Assembly (NCBI RefSeq): GCF_042752395.1
Contig: NZ_JBHYXZ010000034.1
Location: 1 to 64,000 of the forward strand
DNA from: Actinosynnema sp042752395
GTDB lineage: Bacteria; Actinomycetota; Actinomycetes; Mycobacteriales; Pseudonocardiaceae
Direction of reading: 5' to 3'
Length of the DNA stretch: 64,000 nucleotides
Shown here: positions 33,457 through 42,783 of the stretch, one piece after another
Position numbering within the stretch: position 1 is the stretch's first letter
Layout of the letters: the number at the start of each line of letters is the position of its first letter
Translations under genes and position numbers: made by a program
Notes under the pieces: generated by a model
The model's database searches: none
Told to the model about the DNA's origin: nothing
What the model saw: only the letters and a program-made list of their open reading frames with translations

Positions 33457-35903
33457 GCATTGCCTCCGCTAGAGACGGCCACCACGGACCCGTGGCCGGC
33501 GACGAGGTTGCGCCGCACCGTGACCGCGCCCGAGTTGCCGGGCAGCCACACGACGCCGTCGGGCAGGTCGGCCGCCTCGACCGGCAGCACCACCTCGCCC
33601 CGATCGGTGGAGACGGTGATCTCCCCACCGAGTTCGACACCCAGGTGCGCGGCCGTGGCGGCGGACAGCTTGGCCACCACCGGGCGCGCGGTGCCCGCCA
33701 GGTTCGGCTCGTCGTCCTGCATCGAGCCGTTGTCCAGCAGCCGGCGCCAGGTCGCGAGGACCGCCTCGCCCTGCTTCGGCTGGGTGAGCAGGGGGGCGGG
33801 CACGGTCGGGGCCGCCACCCGGGCGGCGCCCGGGCCGAGCCGCGCGAAGTCGGCCGCGGCCGCCGCCGGGGTCTGCGTGAACAGGTCGGCGTCCATCTCG
33901 ACGGCCAGCGTGTCCAGCACCCGGCCGTCCGGCAGCGCGCCGGTGCCCTCCAGCGTGGTGGCGAACGGGCGCGGGCGGCCCTCCCAGTTCAGGTAGCTGC
34001 CCGACTTCTCCACCGCGGGCGCGACCGGGAGCACCACGTCGGCGTGCGCGGTGACCGCGCTGTGCCGCAGCTCCAGGCTCACCACGAACCCGGCGGCCTC
34101 CAGCGCGCGCTCGGCGAGCGCCGGGTCCGGCAGGTCGAACGGGTCGACGCCGCCGACGACCAGCGCGTCCAGCCCGCCGCTCGCGGCGGCGGTCAGGATG
34201 CCGTCGGTGTCGCGGCCCGCCCGCGCGGGCAGCGCGCCCGCCTCGACGCCCCAGGCCCGCTCGACCTCGGCGCGGGCCGCCTCGTCGCCCACCAGGCGGC
34301 CGCCCGGCAGCAGCGTCGGCAGCAGGCCGGCCTCCAGCGCGCCCCGCTCGCCGGCGCGCCGCGGGATCCAGGCGACCTTCGCGCCGGTCCGCTCGGCCAG
34401 CGCGGCGACCGCGGAGAACAGGCCGGGCACCTCGGCGGCGCGCTCGCCGACCAGGATGACCGCGCCCGGCTTCGACAGGTCCTCGACCACGTCGGCCGCG
34501 TGCTCCGGCAGCGCGTTGAGCGCCGACGGCTCCTGGCCCGGCACGCAGGCCAGCAGGACGCCGTTGGTCTTCTCCACCGCGGGGGTCGTGTACTGGCCCA
34601 GGTGGAACACCTTCGTGCGGTTCTTGCGGGCCGCCTTGCGCAGCCGCAGGAACACGATCGGCGACTCCTCCTCGGGCTCGAACGCGACCAGCAGCGCGGC
34701 GGGCGCGGACTCGATGCCCGCGTACGTGACGCCGCCGTTGTCCGGGTTCGTGCCGAGGATCGCGCCGGTCAGGAACTCCAGCTCCTCGGCCGAGTGGGCG
34801 CGGGCGCGGAAGTCCACGTCGTTGGTGCGCAGCGCGATCCGGGCGAACTTCGAGTACGCGTAGGCGTCCTCGACGGTCAGCCGGCCGCCCGCGAGCACGC
34901 CGACGCCCTTGCCGTCACGCGCCTTCGCCAGGCCCTGGGCGGCGTGCTGGAGCGCCTCGGTCCAGGACGACTCCCGCAGCTCGCCGGTGGCCCGGTCGCG
35001 CACCAGCGGGCGGCGGATCCGGTCGGCGGCGGTGGCGTAGGTGAACGCGAAGCGACCCTTGTCGCAGGTCCACTCCTCGTTGACCTGCGGGTCGTCGCCC
35101 GCGAGCCGGCGCTGCACCTTGCCGCGCCGCCAGTCGGTGCGGGTCGCGCAGCCCGACGCGCAGTGCTCGCACACGCCCGGCGTGGACACCAGGTCGAACG
35201 GGCGGGCGCGGAACCGGTACGCGGCGCTGGTCAGCGCGCCCACCGGGCAGATCTGGATGGTGTTGCCGGAGAAGTAGGACTGGAACGGCTTCTCCTGCGC
35301 CACGCCGATCTGCTGCTGCGCGCCGCGCTCCAGCAGCTCGATGAACGGGTCGCCGGCGATCTGCGCCGAGAACCGCGTGCAGCGCTGGCACAGCACGCAC
35401 CGCTCCCGGTCCAGCAGCACCTGCGTGGAGATCGGGATCGGCTTCGGGAACGTCCGCTTGTGCTCGTGGAACCGGGAGTCCGCGCGGCCGTGCGCCAGCG
35501 CCTGGTTCTGCAGCGGGCACTCGCCGCCCTTGTCGCAGATCGGGCAGTCCAGCGGGTGGTTGATGAGCAGCAGCTCCATCACGCCCTGCTGGGCCTTGTC
35601 CGCGACCGGCGAGGTGAGCTGGGTCTTGACCACCATGCCGTCGGCGACGGTCATGGTGCAGGACGCCTGCGGCTTCGGCATCGGCCGGCCGCCCATCTCC
35701 ACCTCGACCAGGCACTGCCGGCAGGCGCCCGCGGGCTCCAGCAGCGGGTGGTCGCAGAAGCGCGGCACGACGATGCCCAGCCGCTCCGCGGTGCGGATCA
35801 GCAGCTCGCCCTTGGGCGCGACGACCTCCATGCCGTCGATGACGAGCTTCACGTGGCCCTCGGGCACCACCAGCTCGGCCTTCTGTTCAGGCGCGATCGT
35901 CAT
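33453..35903 (-). CDS. nuoG: NADH-quinone oxidoreductase subunit G
   Basis: 816 residues. The N-terminal 2Fe-2S domain has CDHPLLEPAGACRQC; the His-Cys motif region is HPLDCPICDKGGECPLQ; CVLCQRCTRF and ICPVGAL bind [4Fe-4S]; and the molybdopterin-oxidoreductase-like domain starts near CEHCASGCATR, including the N7-type cysteines. It forms the electron wire from NuoF toward NuoI. ATG at 35903 overlaps nuoF; a longer open frame upstream lies inside nuoF. Confidence 0.96.
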   Translation of the reverse strand: MTIAPEQKAELVVPEGHVKLVIDGMEVVAPKGELLIRTAERLGIVVPRFCDHPLLEPAGACRQCLVEVEMGGRPMPKPQASCTMTVADGMVVKTQLTSPVADKAQQGVMELLLINHPLDCPICDKGGECPLQNQALAHGRADSRFHEHKRTFPKPIPISTQVLLDRERCVLCQRCTRFSAQIAGDPFIELLERGAQQQIGVAQEKPFQSYFSGNTIQICPVGALTSAAYRFRARPFDLVSTPGVCEHCASGCATRTDWRRGKVQRRLAGDDPQVNEEWTCDKGRFAFTYATAADRIRRPLVRDRATGELRESSWTEALQHAAQGLAKARDGKGVGVLAGGRLTVEDAYAYSKFARIALRTNDVDFRARAHSAEELEFLTGAILGTNPDNGGVTYAGIESAPAALLVAFEPEEESPIVFLRLRKAARKNRTKVFHLGQYTTPAVEKTNGVLLACVPGQEPSALNALPEHAADVVEDLSKPGAVILVGERAAEVPGLFSAVAALAERTGAKVAWIPRRAGERGALEAGLLPTLLPGGRLVGDEAARAEVERAWGVEAGALPARAGRDTDGILTAAASGGLDALVVGGVDPFDLPDPALAERALEAAGFVVSLELRHSAVTAHADVVLPVAPAVEKSGSYLNWEGRPRPFATTLEGTGALPDGRVLDTLAVEMDADLFTQTPAAAAADFARLGPGAARVAAPTVPAPLLTQPKQGEAVLATWRRLLDNGSMQDDEPNLAGTARPVVAKLSAATAAHLGVELGGEITVSTDRGEVVLPVEAADLPDGVVWLPGNSGAVTVRRNLVAGHGSVVAVSSGGNA

Positions 35904-37180
35904 GCGCTTGCCCCCGCCAAGACCTGTGAGTTCTGGTCGCACAGAGCCAGGAACTCGTGCTTGAAGTACTTGATGCCGCTGGTGATCGGGCTGACCGCGC
36001 CGTCACCGAGGGCGCAGAACGAGCGGCCCAGGATGTTGTCGCAGACGTCCAGCAGCGTGTCGATGTCACTGGCCGTGCCCTCGCCGCGCACCATCCGCTG
36101 GAGGATCTGGACGAGCCAGTAGGTGCCCTCGCGGCACGGCGTGCACTTGCCGCAGGACTCGTGCTTGTAGAACTCGGTCCACTTCATGACCGCCCACGGC
36201 ACGGACACCGTCTCGTTGAAGATCTGCAGCGCGGTGGTGCCCAGCATCGAGCCCGCCTCGGCCGCGCCCTCGAAGTCCAGCGGCACGTCCAGGTGCTCGG
36301 CGGTGAACAGCGGGGTGGACGAGCCGCCCGGCGTCCAGAACTTCAGCGGGATGCCGTCCTTCATGCCGCCCGCGAGGTCGAGCAGCTCGCGCAGCGTGAT
36401 GCCCATCGGGGCCTCGTACTGGCCGGGGCGCTCCACGTGGCCGGACAGCGAGAAGATCTTCGGCCCCGGCGAGCGCTCGCGGCCCATGCTGCGGAACCAG
36501 TCCGCGCCGCCGTTGACGATGTAGGGCACGCTGGCGATCGTCTCGACGTTGTTGACCACGGTCGGCGAGGCGTACAGGCCGGCGGTCGCCGGGAACGGCG
36601 GCTTGAGCCGGGGCTGGCCGCGCCTCCCCTCCAGCGAGTCCAGCAGCGCCGTCTCCTCGCCGCAGATGTACGCGCCCGCGCCCGCGTGCACGACCAGGTC
36701 GAGGTCGAAGCCCGAGCCGAGGATGTCCTTGCCCAGGTAGCCCGCCTCGTACGCCTCGCGCACGGCCGCGTGCAGCCGGCGGATCACGTGCAGCACCTCG
36801 CCGCGCACGTAGATCGCGGCGAAGTTCGCCCGGATCGCGTACGAGGTGATGATGATGCCCTCGATCAGCGAGTGCGGGTCCGCCATCATCAGCGGGATGT
36901 CCTTGCAGGTGCCCGGCTCGCCCTCGTCGGCGTTGATGACGAGGTAGTGCGGCTTGCCGTCGTTCTGCGGGATGAAGCCCCACTTCATGCCGGTGGGGAA
37001 GCCCGCGCCGCCACGACCGCGCAGCCCCGAGTCCTTGCACTGCTGGATCAGCTGGTCCGGGTGGGCCTTGAGCGCCTTGCGCAGCGCCGTGTAGCCCTCC
37101 AGCTGCTCGTAGGTCTTCAGCGTCCACGAGCGCGGCGACAGCCAGCGCTTCGTCAGGACGGGAGTCAGGTTGTCGACCAC
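35900..37180 (-). CDS. nuoF: NADH-quinone oxidoreductase subunit F
   Basis: 426 residues; it binds NADH, FMN and cluster N3. Features: GLRGRGGAGFPTGMKWGF (FMN/NADH binding), NADEGEPGTCKD, GAGAYICGEETALLDSLEG, and ESCGKCTPCREG plus a later Cys for the [4Fe-4S] cluster. GTG at 37180, 15 nt after nuoE. Confidence 0.97.
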   Translation of the reverse strand: MVDNLTPVLTKRWLSPRSWTLKTYEQLEGYTALRKALKAHPDQLIQQCKDSGLRGRGGAGFPTGMKWGFIPQNDGKPHYLVINADEGEPGTCKDIPLMMADPHSLIEGIIITSYAIRANFAAIYVRGEVLHVIRRLHAAVREAYEAGYLGKDILGSGFDLDLVVHAGAGAYICGEETALLDSLEGRRGQPRLKPPFPATAGLYASPTVVNNVETIASVPYIVNGGADWFRSMGRERSPGPKIFSLSGHVERPGQYEAPMGITLRELLDLAGGMKDGIPLKFWTPGGSSTPLFTAEHLDVPLDFEGAAEAGSMLGTTALQIFNETVSVPWAVMKWTEFYKHESCGKCTPCREGTYWLVQILQRMVRGEGTASDIDTLLDVCDNILGRSFCALGDGAVSPITSGIKYFKHEFLALCDQNSQVLAGASA

Positions 37181-37195
37181 GTCAGCTCCCTCTAC

Positions 37196-37981
37196 CTACT
37201 TCTTCTCCGGCAGCGGCGGGAACTCCGCGTGGTCCGGCATGGCCGGCGCGGTCCACCCGCGTTCCGCGGCGATCTTGGCCCCGCGCACGGTCTCCGGCGC
37301 GGCCGACGGGCCGTCCAGGTCCGCCTCCCGACCCTCGAAGAACCCGGCGAGCTGCAGCTCGGCCTGGCGGAAGTCGGTCAGCGGCGCGCCCCGGGTCGGG
37401 TGCGGCTTCTCCCCCGCCTGCAGGGACTTCACCAGCTCCAGCGCGCCGTCCGGCGTCTGGTTGTCGAAGTACTCGTAGTTGACCTGGAGCACCGGGCCGA
37501 GGTCGCACGCCGCCAGGCACTCGGCGTGCTCCAGCGTGATCGAGCCCGGCGCGCCCGGCTCGCCCGCGGTCTCCTCGTGACCCACGCCGAGGTGGTCCTT
37601 GAGCTTCGCGTAGATCGCGTCACCGCCGAGCGCGGCGCACAGCGTGTTCGTGCAGACGCTCACCAGGTGCTCGCCACACGGGCGGCGCTTGTACATGGTG
37701 TAGAACGTCGCGACCGCGCTGACCTCGGCGTTGGTGAGGTCGAGCTGGTCGGCGCAGAACGTGATGCCCGCCTGGCTGACGTAGCCCTCCACCGACTGCA
37801 CCAGGTGCAGCATCGGCAGCAGGGCCGAGCGCGCCACCGGGTAGCGCGCGATGATCGCCTGCGCCTTGTCCACGATCGACTGGTCGAACACGCCGGTGTC
37901 GACCGGGTTCTCGGTCACCAGCCGCTGCGTCTCGACGGGGTCCAGCGGCGAGGCCGCGTAGACCTCTTCGGAAGTGCTCAT
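37196..37981 (-). CDS. nuoE: NADH-quinone oxidoreductase subunit E
   Basis: 261 residues. The thioredoxin-fold domain with the 2Fe-2S ligands is seen in VSVCTNTLCAALGG and EHAECLAACDLGPVLQVN, carrying cluster N1a near the flavin. A tail of about 75 residues after the domain is common in actinobacteria. ATG at 37981 overlaps nuoD (ATGA). Confidence 0.96.
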   Translation of the reverse strand: MSTSEEVYAASPLDPVETQRLVTENPVDTGVFDQSIVDKAQAIIARYPVARSALLPMLHLVQSVEGYVSQAGITFCADQLDLTNAEVSAVATFYTMYKRRPCGEHLVSVCTNTLCAALGGDAIYAKLKDHLGVGHEETAGEPGAPGSITLEHAECLAACDLGPVLQVNYEYFDNQTPDGALELVKSLQAGEKPHPTRGAPLTDFRQAELQLAGFFEGREADLDGPSAAPETVRGAKIAAERGWTAPAMPDHAEFPPLPEKK

Positions 37982-39381
37982 CGGTCACAACCACCCATCA
38001 CCGGGTCGATAGAGGCCACCGACGCGATGACGTCGGCGACCATGCCGCCCTCGCACATCGCGGGCATCGACTGGAGGTTCACGAAGCTGGGTTCGCGCAC
38101 GTGCACGCGCATCGGCCGGGTGCCGCCGTCGGAGACGATGTGGTAGCCCAGCTCGCCGCGCGGCGACTCGATCGGGACGTACACCTGGCCCGCCGGCACC
38201 GCGAAGCCCTCGGTCACCAGCTTGAAGTGGTGGATGAGGGACTCCATGGACTGGCCCATGATCTTGCGCACGTGCTCCAGCGAGTTGCCCATGCCGTCCG
38301 CGCCGATGGTCAGCTGCGCAGGCCACGCGATCTTGGCGTCCTCGACCATGACCGGACCCGGCGTCAGGTTGTCCACCGCCTGCCGGACGATCCGCAGCGA
38401 CTGGTGGATCTCCTCCAGGCGCAGCCGGTAGCGGGCGAACGAGTCGGCCTCGTTCGACGTGGGCACGTCGAACTCGTAGTTCTCGTAACCGCTGTAGGGC
38501 TCGACCTTGCGCAGGTCCCACGGCAGGCCCGCGGAGCGCAGGATCGGACCGGTGATGCCGAGCGCGAGGCACGCGTCCACCGGCAGGTAGCCGATGCCCG
38601 CGAGGCGGTTGCGCCAGATCGGCTGGCCGGTGAGCAGCTTGTCGTAGTCGGGCAGCCGGGAGTCCATCACCTTGATGAAGTCCTTGATCCGCTGCTCCGC
38701 GCCCTCGGGCAGGTCCTGCGCCAGGCCGCCGGGCCGGATGAACGCGTGGTTCATCCGCAGGCCGGTCAGGAACTCCAGCAGGTGCAGGACCTCTTCGCGC
38801 TCGCGGAAGCCCGCGGTCATGCCGGTCAGCGCGCCCAGCTCCATGCCGCCGGTGGCCAGGGCCACCAGGTGCGAGCTGATCCGGTTCAGCTCCATGAGCA
38901 GCACGCGGACCGTCTGCGCCCGCTGCGGCACGGTGACGCCGAGCAGCTTCTCGACCGCCATGCAGTACGCGGCCTCGTTGTGCAGCGGGGCCAGGTAGTC
39001 CATGCGCGTCACGAACGTGACGCCCTGGGTCCAGTTGCGGTACTCGACGTTCTTCTCGATGCCGGTGTGCAGGTAGCCGATGACGCTGCGGGCCTGGGTG
39101 ACCGTCTCGCCCTCCAGCTCCAGCACCAGGCGCAGCACGCCGTGCGTGGAGGGGTGCTGCGGGCCCAGGTTCATGACGATGCGCTCGTCACCCGCGGCCT
39201 CGGCCAGCACCTCGTCCCAGTCGCCGCCGGTCACGGTGTAGACCGTGCCCTCGGTCGTCTCGCGGGAGCCCGCGTACGCGTCGGGGTTCGGCGTGGTGCG
39301 GGTGGCGTCGTGGGAGTCGCTGTCCCGACCCGGGTCGCTGGTGTCGGTGCCCGTGGTCACGTCGGAAAGTCGCTCGGTCAT
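37978..39381 (-). CDS. nuoD: NADH-quinone oxidoreductase subunit D
   Basis: 467 residues. It is the 49-kDa subunit lining the quinone site: NLGPQHPSTHGVLRL carries the quinone-contacting His, and RGELGYHIVSDG is near the end. About 45 extra hydrophilic residues precede the conserved domain. ATG at 39381 overlaps the nuoC stop (ATGA). Confidence 0.97.
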   Translation of the reverse strand: MTERLSDVTTGTDTSDPGRDSDSHDATRTTPNPDAYAGSRETTEGTVYTVTGGDWDEVLAEAAGDERIVMNLGPQHPSTHGVLRLVLELEGETVTQARSVIGYLHTGIEKNVEYRNWTQGVTFVTRMDYLAPLHNEAAYCMAVEKLLGVTVPQRAQTVRVLLMELNRISSHLVALATGGMELGALTGMTAGFREREEVLHLLEFLTGLRMNHAFIRPGGLAQDLPEGAEQRIKDFIKVMDSRLPDYDKLLTGQPIWRNRLAGIGYLPVDACLALGITGPILRSAGLPWDLRKVEPYSGYENYEFDVPTSNEADSFARYRLRLEEIHQSLRIVRQAVDNLTPGPVMVEDAKIAWPAQLTIGADGMGNSLEHVRKIMGQSMESLIHHFKLVTEGFAVPAGQVYVPIESPRGELGYHIVSDGGTRPMRVHVREPSFVNLQSMPAMCEGGMVADVIASVASIDPVMGGCDR

Positions 39382-40181
39382 GAGTAGGACCGCCTCTGGT
39401 CTGGCGGGGGGATCTCCGCGCCCTTGTACTCCACCGGGATGCCGCCGAGCGGGTAGTCCTTGCGCTGCGGGTGGCCGTCCCAGTCGTCCGGCATGAGGAT
39501 CCGGGTGAGCCCCGGGTGGCCGTCGTAGACGATGCCGAACATGTCCCAGGCTTCGCGCTCCTGCCAGTCGGCGGTCGGGTAGACCGCGACCACGCTGGGG
39601 ATGTGCGCGTCGTCCACGTCGACCGCGACCTCCAGCCGGATGCGCCGGCGGTAGGTCATCGACGTCAGGTGGTACACCGAGTGCAACCGCTGCGGCGCGT
39701 CCGGGCCGTAGTCGACCCCGGACACCGAGCTGCACAGCTCGAACCGCAGCGCCGGGTCGTCGCGCAGGATGCGCGCCACGTCCACCAGGTGCTCCCGGCG
39801 CAGGTAGAAGGTGATCTCGCCGCGGTCGACGGTGATCTGCTGGACCGTGTCGGAGGGCAGGCCCCGCTCCCGGATGGCGGCCAGCAGCTCGTCGGCGACC
39901 TCGTCGAACCAGCCGCCGTAGGGCCGCTCGGAGGGCGCGGCGACGTGGGCGGGCAGCCGCAGGCCGCCGAAGCCGGAGGTGTCGCCGCTGCCGGAGATGC
40001 CGAACATGCCCTTGCGCGCCCGGCCCGCGACCACGCCGCCGCGCGCGAGGTACTCCTCGTGCTCGGCCTCGTTCATGCTCGCCGAGCTGAGCGCCTCGTC
40101 GTTGCCCGGGGTGTCGGCCCCGGGGGTCTTGGCGACCTCGCCGTTGGCGTTGTTGTCTCCAGCTCCGGTCTCATTTGGCAT
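39378..40181 (-). CDS. nuoC: NADH-quinone oxidoreductase subunit C
   Basis: 267 residues. The 30-kDa domain signature WQEREAWDMFGIVYDGHP is followed by HPQRKDYPLGG. An N-terminal polar extension of about 75 residues (Asn, Gly and Glu-rich) precedes it. ATG at 40181, 6 nt after the nuoB stop. Confidence 0.96.
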   Translation of the reverse strand: MPNETGAGDNNANGEVAKTPGADTPGNDEALSSASMNEAEHEEYLARGGVVAGRARKGMFGISGSGDTSGFGGLRLPAHVAAPSERPYGGWFDEVADELLAAIRERGLPSDTVQQITVDRGEITFYLRREHLVDVARILRDDPALRFELCSSVSGVDYGPDAPQRLHSVYHLTSMTYRRRIRLEVAVDVDDAHIPSVVAVYPTADWQEREAWDMFGIVYDGHPGLTRILMPDDWDGHPQRKDYPLGGIPVEYKGAEIPPPDQRRSYS

Positions 40182-40187
40182 TGCCGC

Positions 40188-40736
40188 TCACTTCTTCGCA
40201 AAGCGCTCGGAGGACGGGATGAGGTCGGTCCGGTGGCCCGACTCGGCCAGCAGCGCGGCCCGGTTCGGCCCGAGCGGTTCGTCCATGATCTTCGCGTGGA
40301 TCTTGAGGATCGCGTCGATCAGCATCTCCGGCCGCGGCGGGCAGCCGGGCAGGTACATGTCGACCGGCACGACGTGGTCCACGCCCTGCACGACCGCGTA
40401 GTTGTTGAACATGCCGCCGCTGGAGGCGCACACGCCCATGGCGAGCACCCAGCGGGGCTCGGGCATCTGGTCGTAGATCTGCCGCAGCACCGGCGCCATC
40501 TTGTTGGTCACCCGGCCCGCGACGATCATCAGGTCGGCCTGGCGGGGCGAGGCGCGGAAGACCTCCATGCCGAACCGCGCGAGGTCGTAGCGCGGGCCGC
40601 CGGTGGTCATCATCTCGATCGCGCAGCAGGCCAGGCCGAAGGTGGCGGGCCACAGCGAGGACTTGCGGGTCCAGTTGACCAGCTTCTCCACGCTGGCGAG
40701 CAGGATGCCGTTCGGGAGCTTCTCTTCGAGACCCAC
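40188..40736 (-). CDS. nuoB: NADH-quinone oxidoreductase subunit B
   Basis: 182 residues. Cluster N2 ligands are seen in FGLACCAIEMM, GVCASSGGMFNNYA and PGCPPRPEML. The GTG at 40736 is preceded by GGGGGAGAAGCG. Longer frames upstream overlap nuoA and are not used. Confidence 0.97.
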   Translation of the reverse strand: MGLEEKLPNGILLASVEKLVNWTRKSSLWPATFGLACCAIEMMTTGGPRYDLARFGMEVFRASPRQADLMIVAGRVTNKMAPVLRQIYDQMPEPRWVLAMGVCASSGGMFNNYAVVQGVDHVVPVDMYLPGCPPRPEMLIDAILKIHAKIMDEPLGPNRAALLAESGHRTDLIPSSERFAKK

Positions 40737-40750
40737 TTCGCTTCTCCCCC

Positions 40751-41116
40751 TCAGTTCCAGTCCAGGCCGCCGCGACGCCACACGTAGGCGTACGCGAAGC
40801 CGACCGTCGCGACGAACAGGGCGATCTCCACCAGGCCGAACAGGCCGAGCCGGTCCGCGGACACCGCGAAGGGGTAGAGGAACACCATTTCGATGTCGAA
40901 CAGGATGAACAGCATCGCCGTGAGGTAGTAGGCGACCGGCATGCGGCCACCGCCCACCACCGGTTGCGGCGACGGCTCGATGCCGCACTCGTAGGCGTCG
41001 AGCTTCGCGCGGTTGTAGCGGCGGGGACCGATGTACGGCGCGGCCGTCACCGAGAACAGCGCGAAGGCCGCGGCGAGGGCGAACATCAATACGAGGGGGA
41101 GGTAAGGGTCCAGCAC
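40751..41116 (-). CDS. nuoA: NADH-quinone oxidoreductase subunit A
   Basis: 121 residues with three membrane helices. KLDAYECGIEPSPQPVV is the conserved loop near the quinone channel; LFDIEMVFLYPFAV carries the membrane acidic residues. First gene of the nuo operon. The GTG at 41116 follows AAAGGACGACGGAGA. The leader is about 90 nt from the predicted promoter. Confidence 0.96.
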   Translation of the reverse strand: MLDPYLPLVLMFALAAAFALFSVTAAPYIGPRRYNRAKLDAYECGIEPSPQPVVGGGRMPVAYYLTAMLFILFDIEMVFLYPFAVSADRLGLFGLVEIALFVATVGFAYAYVWRRGGLDWN

Positions 41117-41210
41117 TCTCCGTCGTCCTTTCCTCGCTGTCGCGGTGGTGGTGCACCGCCGACCGTTGCGCACCCTAAAGGGTGTTCTTGCGGCCTCCGG
41201 AGGTTAGGCG

Positions 41211-41239
41211 GGCCTAACAATCCGCAGGTCGCTTGTGAA
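41211..41239 (-). promoter_or_regulatory. Predicted nuoA promoter
   Basis: On the minus strand TTCACA (41239-41234) is 17 nt from TAGGCC (41216-41211). The -35 box is the right half of the first Rex-type operator, so a bound repressor would cover it. The -10 lies in a GTTAGGC-GG-GCCTAAC palindrome. The 346-bp region 41117-41462 has no gene; it holds this promoter, two operators and the menJ terminator. Confidence 0.45.
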
Positions 41240-41250
41240 ACACTTCACAA
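41233..41250. promoter_or_regulatory. Rex-type operator 1 upstream of nuoA
   Basis: TTGTGAAACACTTCACAA is a perfect 7-4-7 palindrome equal to the Rex operator form TTGTGAA-N4-TTCACAA. Rex represses respiratory genes in Streptomyces, including nuo, and releases DNA when NADH rises. The same sequence also satisfies the CRP form TGTGA-N6-TCACA, so the regulator is inferred from the target gene. Confidence 0.75.
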
Positions 41251-41264
41251 GGCATCTCAGCCGG

Positions 41265-41282
41265 TTGTGAACTGATTCACAA
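41265..41282. promoter_or_regulatory. Rex-type operator 2 upstream of nuoA
   Basis: TTGTGAACTGATTCACAA, a second perfect copy, centred 32 bp from operator 1, about three helical turns. Two in-phase sites imply cooperative binding. Confidence 0.75.
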
Positions 41283-41416
41283 GACCTGAGGCCCAGTGTA
41301 GAACGTCACACAGAGGCGTGACGGGCACCCCCGTCATACCGGTTGACCTGCACTTTCACGGTGCAGATCGACGGTCGGCGGACGGGGACGTGAACGGGAA
41401 CACACCCATAACGAAA

Positions 41417-41442
41417 CAGCGCCGTCCCGGAGGACGGCGCTG
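41417..41442 (-). terminator. menJ terminator
   Basis: An 11-bp stem, CAGCGCCGTCC (41417-41427) with its complement at 41432-41442. On the minus strand it is followed by TTTCGTTATG. It lies about 20 nt after the menJ stop. Confidence 0.7.
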
Positions 41443-41462
41443 CATCGTTCAGGTGAGGGCGG

Positions 41463-42740
41463 TTAGGCCGTTGGGGCGAGCTTTGTCGCGGCCGTGATGA
41501 TGCGGTCGAACGAGTCGCCGTCCTTCGGGTCGTAAAGGCCCGCGAGGAGCTTCAGGACCAGCTTCATCAGGGTCTTGCGCGGCAGCCCGTACTTCGTCGC
41601 GGTGCGCATCACGGTGGGGTTGCCGATGAGCTTGCTGAAGATGTTCCCGAGCCGGTAGTAGCTGCCCAGGGCCTGCTCGATGCGCAGCGGGTAGCCGTGC
41701 AGCGCGCGTTCACGGCTCGCGCCCTGGCGGGCCAGGGCCTGCACGACGGTCTCGGCCGCGATCCGGGCCGACTCCATGGCGTAGCCGATGCCCTCGCCGT
41801 TGAACGGGTTCACCATGCCGCCCGCGTCGCCGACCAGCAGCAGGCCGTCGCGGTAGTGCGGCTTGCGGTTCAGGCCCATCGGCAGGGCCGCGCCGCCGAT
41901 CTTGCCGGTGGCGTGCTCCTCGCGGAAGCCCCACTCCTCGGGCGTGCCGTCGAGCCAGCTCTTGAGCAGCGCGCGGTAGTCCGTGGTGCCGTACGCCTTG
42001 GAGGTGCTGAGGATGCCCAGGCCCACGTTCACGGTTCCGTCGCCCATGCCGAAGATCCAGCCGTAGCCGGGCAGCAGCACGTCGTTGGCGCGGTCCCACA
42101 GCTCCAGGTGCGACTCCAGGTAGTCGTCCTTGGTGCGGGGGCTGGCGTAGTAGCGGCGGACCGCGACGCCCATCGGCTTGGCGTCGTCCTTCTGGATGCC
42201 GACGCTGAGCGCGAGGCGGGCGCTGACGCCGTCGCAGGCCAGCACGAGCGGCGCGCGGTAGGTGACCGGGGTCTTGTCCGGGCCCTGCTTGGCCGTGACG
42301 CCGACGACCCGGCCGTTCTCCACGACCGCGCCGGTGACGGTGGTCTGCTCGTGCATCCGCGCGCCCGCCGCGACGGCGGTCCTGGCGAGCATCTCGTCGA
42401 AGTCCTGGCGGGGGCGGACCACGCCGTAGGGCGGGAACGTGGCCAGCTCGGGCCAGTCCAGCTCCAGCGTGACGCCGCCGCCGACCACGCGCAGGCCGCG
42501 GTTGTGCAGCCAGCCGGCTTCCTCGCGGGTGTCGATGCCCAGGTCGATGAGCTGCTTCACCCCGCGCGGGGTGAGGCCGTCGCCGCACACCTTCTCGCGC
42601 GGGAAGGTGCTCTTCTCCAGCAGCACCACGTCCAGGCCCGCGCGTGCCAGGTAGGTGGCCGCGGTGGAGCCCGCGGGCCCCGCGCCGACCACGATCACCT
42701 CGGCGTCCTCGCCTGCCTTGCGGCGGCTGGGAGTCGTCAT
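41463..42740 (-). CDS. menJ: Geranylgeranyl reductase family / menaquinone reductase MenJ
   Basis: 425 residues, an FAD-dependent reductase: VIVVGAGPAGSTAATYLARAG (dinucleotide-binding fold), ACDGVSARLA, and LLVGDAGGMVNPFNGEGIGYA (second FAD motif). CGDGLTPRG is typical of GGR proteins. In mycobacteria MenJ saturates one isoprene of the menaquinone tail. Its position next to menG, the nuo operon and a prenyl synthase supports that role. ATG at 42740; the 43-nt gap to menG suggests one transcript. Confidence 0.9.
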   Translation of the reverse strand: MTTPSRRKAGEDAEVIVVGAGPAGSTAATYLARAGLDVVLLEKSTFPREKVCGDGLTPRGVKQLIDLGIDTREEAGWLHNRGLRVVGGGVTLELDWPELATFPPYGVVRPRQDFDEMLARTAVAAGARMHEQTTVTGAVVENGRVVGVTAKQGPDKTPVTYRAPLVLACDGVSARLALSVGIQKDDAKPMGVAVRRYYASPRTKDDYLESHLELWDRANDVLLPGYGWIFGMGDGTVNVGLGILSTSKAYGTTDYRALLKSWLDGTPEEWGFREEHATGKIGGAALPMGLNRKPHYRDGLLLVGDAGGMVNPFNGEGIGYAMESARIAAETVVQALARQGASRERALHGYPLRIEQALGSYYRLGNIFSKLIGNPTVMRTATKYGLPRKTLMKLVLKLLAGLYDPKDGDSFDRIITAATKLAPTA

Positions 42741-42783
42741 CCCCGCTCCTTGTGCCCGTGTTCACAAAGTCCCGGGGCCGAGT

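Noticed and set aside
41233..41282. CRP sites as the sole reading
   Set aside because: They fit CRP, but the symmetric TTGTGAA half-sites with a 4-nt spacer upstream of nuo match Rex better, so Rex was preferred.
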